Part shown: piece by piece, positions 35,969 to 44,464 of the stretch | Layout: each line of letters opens with the position of its first letter | How positions within the stretch are numbered: the first letter of the stretch is position 1 | Assembly (NCBI GenBank): GCA_021775355.1 | Contig: JAJFHZ010000034.1 | Location: 310,001 to 374,000 of the forward strand | DNA: 64,000 bases | Source of the DNA: Amylibacter sp. | GTDB taxonomy: Bacteria; Pseudomonadota; Alphaproteobacteria; Rhodobacterales; Rhodobacteraceae | Direction: 5' to 3' | Made by a program: the position numbers and the translations under genes | Notes under the pieces: generated by a model | The model's input: the letters and a program-made list of their open reading frames with translations, nothing else | Databases searched by the model: none | Told to the model about the DNA's origin: nothing

Positions 35969-36397
35969 ACAGGTGTCCTAGTTGGGACATGGGTTATACC
36001 ATTGATATTATTTATAATATGAATAAAAAATATATAATGCAGCTGCCTATATATATCGCATATCGGGTACAAATAGTAAGTGGTCTTCGTCTGTGGATCG
36101 CAGTGTTTTGACTATAAAAAAGTCAGGTGAAAACCCGAATATGATTATCATGTAAAAATTGCCAAATGACAACTTTGAGCCCTTCTGAGACATTCGCGGT
36201 AGCTGTAGCATCCGAGAATAAGTGTGGGAAGCAATACCTCACTGCGGGGTGTGAGAATTGTCCTACAATGTCATGGAAGCCAACATTTAATGGGGAGATA
36301 CTTAGGTTCAATGATCGTTTGATAGCTGGCCCGCTATCACGACATTAAAATCTCGAATGCGGTCTTTACAAAATTCTCCGGTACAACGGTCTAAATC
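35969..36397. other. AT-rich gap without a recognised gene
   Basis: This 429-bp region follows mfd. Positions 36000-36070 are very AT-rich. Short open frames of about 60 codons exist on both strands between 36120 and 36350 but show no recognisable protein and no convincing ribosome site. A weak 5-bp hairpin (TGTCC/GGACA, near 35974-35989) follows mfd without a U-run. I see no terminator or repeat. Confidence 0.6.
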
Positions 36398-37084
36398 TTA
36401 TAGAATACTGCTAGCTGGAGGGAGTGCTTCGAAAGGGCTGCTTTGCATCCAGGATGTCATATGATCTGCCAAATATCTGTTGCCCGATACGAATATCTCG
36501 CCTGATTTGCGAGCCGAATGATAACTTCGTTTTCCCATCCAGATATCCGTCATGGTTTTGACCGTAGTATTGAAATACACATCCACATCCTTACCCGGAT
36601 CCTTATCACAGGCTTCAATTTCTTGTCCGTTTGAAATCAGCCACCAACTGCCCTTTTCGGGCATGTCAGAAAACTGAAAACGGATAATAGTTTCTGCAGA
36701 AGGTAGTTTGTCGGGTTGGATACTTCGCTGAAGGTAGATCATCAGAAGTTCAATGTCGTAATCCTGTGTGTTGAGATTTTCATGTGCCCACTTCATTCCC
36801 CAGTTCCCGATCGATATAAGCACAGGTAGAAGCTCTTTACAGGATTCAGTTGGGAAATATTCATGGCTACGCGAACCACTTGCAGTTTTACGAAAGATTA
36901 ATCCACTGGCTTCCAAACTGGCCAGCCGGCGTGTCAAAAGTGTTGGAGAAATAGTCCCAAGTCCCCTTTGCAGCTCTGAAAATCGCCGACCTCCCATTAA
37001 AATTTCGCGGATAATTAGGATCGTCCACTTCTCTCCGATAACTTCTGATGCCTTTGCAATTGGACAAAACTGGCTGTACTTCAT
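36398..37084 (-). CDS. HxlR-family regulator with SCP2-like C-terminal domain
   Basis: A 228-residue regulator. The start at 37084 (MKYSQFCPIAKASEVIGEKW) has a very strong GGAGGAG site; the frame is open upstream to 37327 without similarity. CPIAKASEVIGEKWTILIIREIL and GTISPTLLTRRLASLEASGL are the HxlR winged helix with its conserved N-terminal cysteine. The C-terminal ~100 residues (GKDVDVYFNTTVKTMTDIWMG) resemble sterol-carrier-like ligand domains found attached to such regulators. It is divergent from an AhpD-like gene, with two matching 17-bp palindromes between them. I infer that it senses a redox or electrophilic signal through the cysteine. Confidence 0.85.
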   Translation of the reverse strand: MKYSQFCPIAKASEVIGEKWTILIIREILMGGRRFSELQRGLGTISPTLLTRRLASLEASGLIFRKTASGSRSHEYFPTESCKELLPVLISIGNWGMKWAHENLNTQDYDIELLMIYLQRSIQPDKLPSAETIIRFQFSDMPEKGSWWLISNGQEIEACDKDPGKDVDVYFNTTVKTMTDIWMGKRSYHSARKSGEIFVSGNRYLADHMTSWMQSSPFEALPPASSIL

Positions 37085-37122
37085 GAGCTCCTCCGACGAG
37101 AATACTGGACTACTCAATTTTT

Positions 37123-37139
37123 TGTAGTACGACTCTACA
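37123..37139. promoter_or_regulatory. Candidate HxlR operator, site 1
   Basis: TGTAGTACGACTCTACA, a 17-bp imperfect palindrome (TGTAG/CTACA arms), 39 bp upstream of the HxlR start. It shares the pattern TGTAGT-N5-WCTACA with site 2, which suggests one protein binds both. The position fits autorepression. Confidence 0.6.
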
Positions 37140-37368
37140 CTTGGTTGGCTTTCTAGTGCAAGGATTTCGTGAGCATGTCCAATATCGAATACAAGCAGGG
37201 CTTCTAGAGGATGATGACAGGGGCTGATATGCCCCGCTATTAAAATTTTGCTTGGCAAAATATTTTGTGCCCAAATGGCCAAACAAGCCAGTTTCCTGTC
37301 ATTCCCATGTCTACGCAACAGCTTCACAGCTGCCAGCTTCTTGAAGTGTATTTAAATACAACAGTATC

Positions 37369-37385
37369 TGTAGTGCATTACTACA
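37369..37385. promoter_or_regulatory. Candidate HxlR operator, site 2
   Basis: TGTAGTGCATTACTACA, a 17-bp palindrome with 6-bp perfect arms, 108 bp upstream of the AhpD-like gene. A separate perfect 14-bp palindrome, TGTATTTAAATACA, lies at 37347-37360 just beside it. Confidence 0.6.
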
Positions 37386-37492
37386 TTTTATGGGATTTTA
37401 ATTCTACAGGCTAATTCCTAACTTTGGGCAGCCCGACACATAGGATGTGGAGCTAATCGAATAAATGATCCAACTGAAGATAGGAAATCGAA

Positions 37493-38083
37493 ATGAAAAA
37501 CTACAATATTTTTACCCCCGAAACCGCCCCATCGGAAACGAAAGAAACATTACAAGCTCTAACTGAGAAAATCGGTTTTTTACCGAACGTCTTTGCTGTC
37601 ATGGGGGAGACGCCGGGCGCGTTAAATGGTTTTGTCGCTCTCAATCAAAGTTTTGGAAGTACAACTTTATCAGCAACCGAACGTGAAATTGTTCAAATAG
37701 CTGCGAGTGTAGAAAATCGCGGCGCATATTGTGTTGCGGGACACACTTCCTTTGCCAAGAAACAGGGTGTATCTGATGAAATAGTCAAGTCTGCTCGAAC
37801 CCGTAATTCTATATGCAACCCAAAACTCGCTGCACTCCAAAAGTTTACACAGTCGGTGACAATCAAGCGCGGCAATCTTGATGCTGGAGAATTGGAAGAA
37901 TTCATCGCAGCAGGTTATATTCAGTCGCAGGCAATAGAAGTGACCCTTGGTATTTGTGTGAAAATGTTCAGCAATCTGATGGATAATATATTTAAATTCC
38001 CGCTTGATGATGAATTTGCTGAATATGTGTGGGATCCTAAAAGTATTGCCGGCTCTCCAGAATTTGCGTCAAAAGCTGCTTAG
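37493..38083 (+). CDS. Carboxymuconolactone decarboxylase/AhpD-like protein
   Basis: A 196-residue all-helical protein of the AhpD superfamily. IGFLPNVFAVMGETPGAL and the core helix region ENRGAYCVAGHTSFAKK are characteristic. In AhpD the core reads C-x-x-C-x-x-x-H; here the first cysteine is replaced (GAYCVAGH), leaving one Cys plus His. It therefore probably cannot cycle a disulfide alone, and may act as a one-cysteine hydroperoxide or thiol-redox protein or in another reaction. It is divergent from the HxlR regulator, its likely controller. Confidence 0.85.
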   Translation: MKNYNIFTPETAPSETKETLQALTEKIGFLPNVFAVMGETPGALNGFVALNQSFGSTTLSATEREIVQIAASVENRGAYCVAGHTSFAKKQGVSDEIVKSARTRNSICNPKLAALQKFTQSVTIKRGNLDAGELEEFIAAGYIQSQAIEVTLGICVKMFSNLMDNIFKFPLDDEFAEYVWDPKSIAGSPEFASKAA

Positions 38084-38202
38084 TACGATTTTCTATCATC
38101 AGGCATAGGCGACTATCTTGCCGCCTATGCCATTTTATAATCACTTCAATCACCAACCCGCTATCAGATTTAACCTGAAGCAATCTTGTTAGGAAACTCA
38201 CT

Positions 38203-38448
38203 ATGACACATATAATGACAATAGCTTCACATCCGAATAATCCCAAAACCAATCGGTTTTTTGCTAACCCGTTTAAGTGGATAATTAAAGTTATTCTACG
38301 CGCTGACAAATCTTACCGTGACCGTCAACATGTGATGCGACTATCGCACCGTGAACTAAAAGATGTTGGGCTTAAGTGGCACGATAATCACTTGGTCACT
38401 ATGTCGCGAAATGATTTGCCGTTCATCACGCCAAATGACTTCGACTAA
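38203..38448 (+). CDS. DUF1127-family small basic protein
   Basis: An 81-residue protein whose C-terminal half (RDRQHVMRLSHRELKDVGL) matches the DUF1127 pattern, in which a helix is followed by L-x-x-L-x-D-x-G. An in-frame ATG at 38215 is another possible start. DUF1127 proteins in alphaproteobacteria influence RNA turnover, phosphate and carbon metabolism; some bind RNA. The gene sits alone after the AhpD-like gene. Confidence 0.75.
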   Translation: MTHIMTIASHPNNPKTNRFFANPFKWIIKVILRADKSYRDRQHVMRLSHRELKDVGLKWHDNHLVTMSRNDLPFITPNDFD

Positions 38449-38501
38449 AAACATTAAGATCTGCATCCTTTCCGCCATATTGCATCTTAAAGAAGTTTGC
38501 T

Positions 38502-38660
38502 ATGAATATCCGAACCAAAGATCGCGACCCTAAAAAGACACTTGCAATTTTCTGCATTATCCTGCTGCTTTTATCCCCGGTTGCAATCATATTGTCCAAT
38601 GGCAGTGGAGCACAGATGTTCAATGTTGTATATGCTGTTTGTGATTTGTACGCGTGTTAG
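38502..38660 (+). CDS. Small membrane protein, 52 residues
   Basis: ATG at 38502 follows AAGAAG (38490-38495). The product has a basic N terminus (MNIRTKDRDPKK), one hydrophobic helix at residues 13-31 (TLAIFCIILLLLSPVAIIL) and a short tail with two cysteines. It lies 53 bp after the DUF1127 gene on the same strand. I do not recognise a family; the case rests on the ribosome site and the well-formed helix. Confidence 0.45.
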   Translation: MNIRTKDRDPKKTLAIFCIILLLLSPVAIILSNGSGAQMFNVVYAVCDLYAC

Positions 38661-38772
38661 GCGGTGATGTCAGACATACAATGAATGTCCGCTCTGTCCC
38701 GCATAACTGACCCTGACTATAATTTTAGGGTTATTTAAGGAACCAGTGAAAAATCTATGTGGCACCCACGTA

Positions 38773-39411
38773 TCACGCGTGGGTCTTACTCAATATTTCC
38801 TTAATCACCTGATCCCACATTTCAGTGGGTTGTGCGCCACTTACAACGTAATGGTTGTCGATGATAAAACATGGAACACCCTGTACGCCTGACTCGCGGG
38901 ATTTTGCATCACGCGTGCGGATATCATCGATGTTGGCGTCGCCTTTTAACAACGTGCGAACAGCATCCCCGTCCATACCGGCGGCGGCGGCGATGCGCAC
39001 CAGAACTGAATGTTCGGATATATCACGGCCTTCTTTGAAATAGGCTTTGAACAGGCGATCAACCACGGCGTTTTGCTTGCCCTCTATTCCCGCCCACAGT
39101 ACTAACCGATGCGCGTCAATGGTGTTTGGGGTTCGTTTTATACCGGCAAAGTTCAGTTCCAGCCCCATTTCGCGGGCAGTCTGATCAATTTGTGAGTAAA
39201 CTTTCATCGCACCTTCCTGACCACCAAACTTGGTTTCCAGATATTCACGCCGGTCCATTCCATCATATGGCATTGTCGGGTTTAATTGGTAGGGGTGCCA
39301 TTCGATGATAAAGTCATGGTTCGGATTGGTTTCCAGCGCACGGTCAAGGCGCGTTTTTCCAATATAGCACCATGGACATATTGGGTCAGAGATTATGTCA
39401 ATTTTTGTCAT
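38773..39411 (-). CDS. DsbA/FrnE-family oxidoreductase
   Basis: A 212-residue thioredoxin-fold protein with a helical insertion. The active site CPWC lies in ISDPICPWCYIGKTRL right after the first strand, with no signal peptide, so it acts in the cytoplasm as FrnE-type proteins do. The cis-proline loop is VQGVPCFIIDN. Relatives include FrnE and 2-hydroxychromene-2-carboxylate isomerase. It is a single gene; the 510-bp region upstream carries a candidate small RNA. Confidence 0.9.
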   Translation of the reverse strand: MTKIDIISDPICPWCYIGKTRLDRALETNPNHDFIIEWHPYQLNPTMPYDGMDRREYLETKFGGQEGAMKVYSQIDQTAREMGLELNFAGIKRTPNTIDAHRLVLWAGIEGKQNAVVDRLFKAYFKEGRDISEHSVLVRIAAAAGMDGDAVRTLLKGDANIDDIRTRDAKSRESGVQGVPCFIIDNHYVVSGAQPTEMWDQVIKEILSKTHA

Positions 39412-39748
39412 AATGGATCCTGTTACGAAGATGTGTCTCGGATTTAAAATAGATGTAACCCATGATCAACTAAAATGCCCCTTGTTTGATCACAATTGTA
39501 CGTGCGGATAATGGATGGCATCTGTTAAATATGACTTCAAGCAGATTATAAGTCTGTTCAATGATTGACGAATCGGGACGGAAGAAATCGATTCTAACAG
39601 AATCACTGGTATGAAAAGCTCTTGCTTTGTGCAAATTTTATGCTGTTGGGCGATGATATTTTTTCTCTGTTATTCTAAATTGCTGCAGCCTTGAATTGTA
39701 ACAGACTGTTAATAAACAATAATAATGTAATATGGGTGATTGTTTTTC

Positions 39749-39823
39749 AAAAAAAACGCCCTCACAAGGAGGGCGTCAAGTATTGAGGCAGGTTTCATAC
39801 AGGCAAGAAACCTATCGAGCAGT
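39749..39823 (-). ncRNA. Candidate orphan small RNA, about 75 nt
   Basis: The minus strand carries a near-consensus sigma-70 promoter, then two hairpins, then a U-run, with no open frame between. The 5' hairpin pairs AGGTTTC with GAAACCT (39790-39813). The 3' hairpin is a strong terminator (39756-39776) whose loop region contains the pyrimidine-rich CCTCCTT, resembling an anti-Shine-Dalgarno sequence. The predicted start is near 39823 and the end near 39749. The nearest genes are a minus-strand DsbA-like gene 340 bp beyond and a plus-strand binding-protein gene 100 bp behind, so this is an independent unit. The RNA family is unknown to me. Hfq is encoded in the same window. Confidence 0.6.
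39756..39776 (-). terminator. Intrinsic terminator of the candidate small RNA
   Basis: ACGCCCTC, loop ACAAG, GAGGGCGT (plus-strand reading): 8-bp perfect stem. The T-run occurs only on the minus strand (positions 39755-39749), so it terminates minus-strand transcription. Confidence 0.85.
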
Positions 39824-39829
39824 GCATTA

Positions 39830-39858
39830 GTTATACAATTTGCACGACGAGTCTCCAA
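39830..39858 (-). promoter_or_regulatory. Sigma-70 promoter of the candidate small RNA
   Basis: On the minus strand: TTGGAG (39858-39853), a 17-bp spacer, TATAAC (39835-39830). Spacing is ideal and both boxes are near consensus. It faces away from the plus-strand binding-protein gene that starts at 39921. Confidence 0.65.
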
Positions 39859-39920
39859 GTAAAAATTTTTGGATTTCAGTGAAATAGCTCTGTTAACCCA
39901 TTGAAAACCGATTCAATTCA

Positions 39921-41753
39921 ATGAATGTTGCCTACATGACACGACTCTTTTCGCCTGCTTTCATTATTGTTTCCATTTTGGCAACGATTAGCCTTATTGG
40001 GGCAACAATCGCCGCTTCACAACCTAAACACGGCATAGCTATGTATGGCCAGACTACCCTGCCAGAGGGGTTTACAAATCTGCCCTATAGTAATCCCGAT
40101 GCACCAAAGGGCGGTAAAATGGTTTTGGGGGAGGCGGGTGGCTTTGATGCTCTGAACCCTTACATCCTTAAGGGCCGTGCACCGTGGGGGGTACGGCTGC
40201 ATGTGGTTGAAAGCTTGATGGGGCGTAATTGGGATGAACCTTTTGGGTTGTACGGTCTTTTGGCTGAAAGCATTGAGGTTGGTCCAAACCGTGAATGGGT
40301 TACTTTTACATTACGTAAAGAAGCCAAATTCTCGGACGGGTCACCTGTTACTATAAAAGATGTCTTGTGGTCATTTGAAACTTTGGCGGCACACGGGCAT
40401 CCACGTTATGCCAATGCGTGGAAAAAAATTAATACCGCAGAACAGACTGGGCCACGCAGGGTTAAAATTACCTTCAATACGATAGATCGTGAATTACCCT
40501 TGATCCTTGGTTTGCGCCCTATTTTGCGCAAAGCCGATTGGGGTGGGCGCGATTTCAAGGATAGTTCATTAGATGTGATTACTGGCTCCGGTCCGTATAT
40601 CATCGGTAATTTTGAACCAAACCGTTTTATCAGCTTTATCCGCAACCCGGACTACTGGGGGGAAAATCTGGCGTTTAATAAGGGTCGCCACAACCTGGAT
40701 GAGATACGCTATGAATATTTTAGTGATAATGATGTGGTATTTCAGGCATTCAAAGCAGGGGAGATCAGTCTTTATCGCGAAGGTAATGCGGGAAAATGGG
40801 CTACGCATTATAGCTTTCCACGTGCCTTAAACGGTGCCGTGACAAAATCCGGTATTCCACATCAACGACCATCTGGCATACGTGGTTTTGTGATGAATAC
40901 GCGGCGCAGTCAGTTTGCGGATATTCGGGTGCGTGATGCGCTGATTCATGCGTTTAATTATGAATTTATCAATCAAACGATCAATGGTCAGCCACAACCA
41001 CGTATTATTTCGTATTATTCAAATTCTGTGCTCGGCATGGGTGCAGGGCCGGCAACGGGCAAAGTCCGTGCGGTATTGGAACCGTATGCAGCTGATCTGC
41101 CAAAGGAAGTGATGGATGGGTACAGTCTGCCGGTTTCAGATGGGTCACAACGAAATCGTCGCAATTTGCGCCGCGCCAAGAAGTTGTTGGAACAGGCCGG
41201 CTGGACGATACAAGATGGCGTCCTAAAGGATGCAAGCGGTGCGCCATTTGCACTGGAGGTTCTTTTGAAAGCAGGATCAACCAGCAATGAAGCGATTATC
41301 AATATCTATAAGGACGCGCTGAAGCGCCTTGGCATATCGGTGAAAATTTCGGTTGTGGATGCAGCGCAATATACTGAACGTAATAATAATTACGATTTTG
41401 ATATGACTTATTATCGCCGCGCATTATCATTGTCACCGGGCAATGAACAAAAACTTTATTGGGGATCAGAGGGAGTTAATAAACCGGGGACCCGCAATTA
41501 TATGGGGATGGATGTACCGGCTGCGGAAGCGGTTATCGATCAGATGTTACGGGCCACAGATCAAGCAGATTATGTGTCAGCAGTTAAAGCGCTTGATCGT
41601 ATCCTGACCGCTGGGCGTTATGTGATCCCGTTGTGGTATAGTGTCGAGTCTCGACTTGCACACACATCTGAACTGCGGTTTCCTGAAACCTTGCCGATGT
41701 ATGGCGATTGGACTGGGTTTGTGCCTGATGTCTGGTGGTTGGAACCTAAATAA
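39921..41753 (+). CDS. Peptide/solute-binding protein of an ABC transporter, YejA type
   Basis: A 610-residue periplasmic binding protein (family 5, SBP_bac_5). A signal peptide covers about the first 33 residues (hydrophobic core FIIVSILATISLIGATIA). The family signature WVTFTLRKEAKFSDGSPVT and NRFISFIRNPDYWGENL are present; KGGKMVLGEAGGFDALNPYI resembles YejA, the binding protein for microcin C-type peptides. No permease or ATPase genes follow, since the next genes are on the other strand, so it must use components from elsewhere. An ATG at 39936 is an alternative start. Confidence 0.88.
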   Translation: MNVAYMTRLFSPAFIIVSILATISLIGATIAASQPKHGIAMYGQTTLPEGFTNLPYSNPDAPKGGKMVLGEAGGFDALNPYILKGRAPWGVRLHVVESLMGRNWDEPFGLYGLLAESIEVGPNREWVTFTLRKEAKFSDGSPVTIKDVLWSFETLAAHGHPRYANAWKKINTAEQTGPRRVKITFNTIDRELPLILGLRPILRKADWGGRDFKDSSLDVITGSGPYIIGNFEPNRFISFIRNPDYWGENLAFNKGRHNLDEIRYEYFSDNDVVFQAFKAGEISLYREGNAGKWATHYSFPRALNGAVTKSGIPHQRPSGIRGFVMNTRRSQFADIRVRDALIHAFNYEFINQTINGQPQPRIISYYSNSVLGMGAGPATGKVRAVLEPYAADLPKEVMDGYSLPVSDGSQRNRRNLRRAKKLLEQAGWTIQDGVLKDASGAPFALEVLLKAGSTSNEAIINIYKDALKRLGISVKISVVDAAQYTERNNNYDFDMTYYRRALSLSPGNEQKLYWGSEGVNKPGTRNYMGMDVPAAEAVIDQMLRATDQADYVSAVKALDRILTAGRYVIPLWYSVESRLAHTSELRFPETLPMYGDWTGFVPDVWWLEPK

Positions 41754-42357
41754 ACGGGCATAATAAACCTGCGGCAATGGCAAACATAGTTAGACCGATA
41801 ATCAAATCAAGAATGCGCCAAGTGTGGGTGGATTTCATATAGGGTGCCAATAGACGTGCGCCGTACCCAAGACTGAAGAAGAATATGAAGGACGCAAATA
41901 CTGCGGCCACTCCAAAGGCCCATTTTTCGCTTGTATCGGTATACTGTGTGGAAACGGCCCCGATCAGGCCCAACGTGTCCAGATAAACGTGCGGGTTCAG
42001 CCATGTCAGGGCAGCAGCGACCCCAAGGGTTGGCCACAGTCCTGTTGTTTGCCCATTTGTCTTTAATGCATATTCCCCCAGCCAAACCGCATATAGACGC
42101 GTCGCACCATACAGGATCAAGAATGCAGCCCCACCAAAAGCCATAACCATTGGCAGCCAGGGGGCAAGATCAACGATATAACCAAAACCCGCCACACCTG
42201 CTGTAATCAATAGTGCATCCGACATGCCGCAAAAAAAACATAGGGGGAATATATGGCTGTGCAACAAGCCCTGTCGCAAAACAAAAGCATTTTGGGCACC
42301 TATGGCAAGGATCAGGGAAATGCTGGTAAAAAAGCCCGTAATTGCGGCAGAAATCAT
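41746..42357 (-). CDS. LysE/ArgO-family amino acid exporter
   Basis: A 203-residue membrane protein with about six helices. ISLILAIGAQNAFVLRQGL is the LysE/ArgO signature, and ALTWLNPHVYLDTLGLIGAV is the second conserved segment. Family members export lysine, arginine or canavanine. Its start overlaps the stop of the DUF502 gene (ATGA at 42354-42357), and its end overlaps the binding-protein gene by 8 bp. Confidence 0.9.
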   Translation of the reverse strand: MISAAITGFFTSISLILAIGAQNAFVLRQGLLHSHIFPLCFFCGMSDALLITAGVAGFGYIVDLAPWLPMVMAFGGAAFLILYGATRLYAVWLGEYALKTNGQTTGLWPTLGVAAALTWLNPHVYLDTLGLIGAVSTQYTDTSEKWAFGVAAVFASFIFFFSLGYGARLLAPYMKSTHTWRILDLIIGLTMFAIAAGLLCPFI

Positions 42358-43073
42358 TTGTTGGATATAACCTTTTTAACTCGTACTTCTTTTGCCATGT
42401 TTATAGCTTTTTCCGCTTTTGTCGGTGGCATAACCAATCCTGCTGAAATTACCAGTTTAGCGGCCTCTTCAACGCTCATATCCAACTCGATGACATCCTT
42501 CGTCGGTACAAACAATAAAAACCCTGATGTCGGGTTGGGCGTGGTTGGTAAAAACACCGAAGTCATTTTTTCCTGACCAGTTTTAGTCAGAAGTTCCCCG
42601 CTGGAGCTAGTTGAAATAAAGGCTACAGCCCAAATACCCTTGCGGGGATATTCCACCAGACAAGCCCGTTCAAAAGAATTGCTGCTTTGACTGACCACAG
42701 TTTCGATGATCTGTTTCAAACCGTTATACAAGGACCGTACAACAGGCATACGGTCGACAAAACCTTCGCCCGCGCGCACCAGTGATCGGCCAAATAGACC
42801 CTTGGTTAATGACCCGATAATGGTTGTGAACACCAGAAATACGATCACACCCAAGCCGCGCACGTTCATGTCAATATAGGTCAGAGGATTATATTTTGCA
42901 GGCAGGAACGGCAGAACACGGGCGTCAACGAAACCCACAAAGCTCCAGACCGCCCAAATAGTAACGGCAACAGGTAGAACAACAGCAAGACCGGTAATAA
43001 AATTGTTCCGTATGGATGCAATTATATGGCTTTGCTTTTTAACAGGTGGTTTTTTCTTTGGTTTTTCTGCCAT
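42354..43073 (-). CDS. DUF502-family membrane protein
   Basis: A 239-residue protein with a Lys-rich N terminus and two hydrophobic segments (about residues 28-50 and 72-90). The core GEGFVDRMPVVRSLYNGLKQIIETV and VFLPTTPNPTSGFLLFVP is the DUF502 signature. Homologues occur across bacteria and plants (LCV-like proteins). The function is unknown. It is divergent from rpsB and overlaps the LysE gene by four bases. Confidence 0.9.
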   Translation of the reverse strand: MAEKPKKKPPVKKQSHIIASIRNNFITGLAVVLPVAVTIWAVWSFVGFVDARVLPFLPAKYNPLTYIDMNVRGLGVIVFLVFTTIIGSLTKGLFGRSLVRAGEGFVDRMPVVRSLYNGLKQIIETVVSQSSNSFERACLVEYPRKGIWAVAFISTSSSGELLTKTGQEKMTSVFLPTTPNPTSGFLLFVPTKDVIELDMSVEEAAKLVISAGLVMPPTKAEKAINMAKEVRVKKVISNK

Positions 43074-43163
43074 TATCCTGATTATTCCCCATTACTGGCA
43101 GAAGTGTTAAGCCACAAATTAGTAATCTTCAATGGTCTGCGTATAATTTCCATTAGATAGCTC

Positions 43164-43192
43164 TTGCACCCCTATAAATTACAGACTATAGC
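43164..43192 (+). promoter_or_regulatory. Sigma-70 promoter of rpsB-tsf
   Basis: TTGCAC (43164-43169), 17 bp, TATAGC (43187-43192). The predicted start is near 43199, giving a 110-nt leader. The leader can form CCGGTT (43254-43259) with AACCGG (43290-43295) directly before the ribosome site, a possible target for S2 autoregulation. Confidence 0.6.
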
Positions 43193-43310
43193 ACGCCACA
43201 TAAATCCACAGGCGGGGCTTGCGGGTTATGGGGGAGAAATCCCTGTAACTCCACCGGTTGGGCAAATGTCCTTCACCCTGCTGAGGCTAAACCGGAAAAG
43301 GAAGATTACA

Positions 43311-44393
43311 ATGGCTCTACCAGAGTTTACATTGCGCCAACTGCTAGAAGCAGGCGTACATTTTGGACACCAAACACACCGCTGGAACCCTCGCATGGGT
43401 CAGTTTATCTATGGCCAGCGTAACGGCATCCACATCATGGATTTGACACAAACGGTGCCACTTTTGGATGCGGCTTTGAATGTTGTTCGTGAAACTGTTG
43501 CCAAAAACGGACGTATCTTGTTCGTTGGTACAAAACGCCAAGCTGCAAAAGCTGTATCCGAAGCGGCTGAGCGTTCAGCGCAATATTACATGAACCACCG
43601 TTGGTTGGGTGGCACGTTGACAAACTGGAACACGGTTTCCAAGTCTATCGCGCGCCTAAAGCAGTTGGATGAAAAACTGGAAAGCGGAGCAGAAGGCCTA
43701 ACCAAGAAAGAACGTCTTGGAATGGAACGCGAACAAGGTAAACTTGAATCGTCTTTGGGCGGTATCCGTGAAATGGGTGGCACACCGGATCTGGTTTTCA
43801 TCATAGACACCAACAAAGAAAGCCTAGCCGTTGCCGAAGCTAAAAAACTGGGTATCCCGGTTGTGGCTGTTGTCGACAGTAACTCTGCCCCTGACGGCAT
43901 CGATTACCCGATCCCCGGCAACGATGACGCGGCCCGTGCGATTGAACTTTATTGCGATCTGATTGCACGTTCCGCTCTGGATGGCATGGCGGCTGCTATG
44001 GGTTCTGCCGGTATCGACATCGGTGCGATGGCCGAAGCCCCAGTGGAAGAATTGCCAGTCGTTGAAGAAAAAGCTGAAGCTGCACCTGCAGTTAAAGTTG
44101 AAAAGAAACCGGCTAAGAAGGTTGCTAAAAAAGAAGAAGCACCTGCTGAAAGTGCCGGCACAAAGCCGGAATTGATGGCAGAAGCACCTGAAAGCAAAGA
44201 CGATTTGAAAAAAATCGGCGGTGTTGGCCCGAAACTGGAAGAAACCCTGAATAAAATGGGTGTTTACACTTTTGCTCAGGTGGCATCCTGGTCAGCTGAT
44301 GAAGTTCAATGGGTCGATGACAATCTTTCTTTCAAAGGTCGAATTGATCGTGATGACTGGATCGGTCAAGCAACTGAATTGATGAACGGTTAA
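43311..44393 (+). CDS. rpsB: Ribosomal protein S2 with C-terminal helix-hairpin-helix domain
   Basis: A 360-residue small-subunit protein. The start at 43311 ([20 protein letters not shown]) has AAGGAAG upstream. The S2 core (about residues 1-235) is normal: [59 protein letters not shown]. It is followed by a low-complexity Ala/Lys/Glu/Pro linker (about 240-294) and a 66-residue domain starting [17 protein letters not shown], a helix-hairpin-helix fold. The same domain ends NuoE in Rhodobacterales and a relative ends ribosomal protein L21. S2 is usually about 250 residues. tsf follows, as in most bacteria. Confidence 0.97.
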   Translation: MALPEFTLRQLLEAGVHFGHQTHRWNPRMGQFIYGQRNGIHIMDLTQTVPLLDAALNVVRETVAKNGRILFVGTKRQAAKAVSEAAERSAQYYMNHRWLGGTLTNWNTVSKSIARLKQLDEKLESGAEGLTKKERLGMEREQGKLESSLGGIREMGGTPDLVFIIDTNKESLAVAEAKKLGIPVVAVVDSNSAPDGIDYPIPGNDDAARAIELYCDLIARSALDGMAAAMGSAGIDIGAMAEAPVEELPVVEEKAEAAPAVKVEKKPAKKVAKKEEAPAESAGTKPELMAEAPESKDDLKKIGGVGPKLEETLNKMGVYTFAQVASWSADEVQWVDDNLSFKGRIDRDDWIGQATELMNG

Positions 44394-44411
44394 GCTTTTC
44401 ACGCTTATCAG

Positions 44412-44436
44412 GCAGGGCAGCATGGTGCTGCCCTGC
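44412..44436 (+). other. Perfect hairpin between rpsB and tsf
   Basis: GCAGGGCAGCA, loop TGG, TGCTGCCCTGC: an 11-bp perfect GC-rich stem without a U-run, 29 bp before tsf. It may act as a processing site, a partial attenuator or a stabiliser of the rpsB transcript. Confidence 0.7.
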
Positions 44437-44464
44437 AAATGAATTTCCCAATTGGAGAACTATG

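Noticed and set aside
36166-36348. 60-codon open frame on the plus strand, with a similar one on the minus strand at 36123-36311
   Set aside because: No ribosome site, no recognisable protein, and both strands are open; this looks like chance in a non-coding gap.
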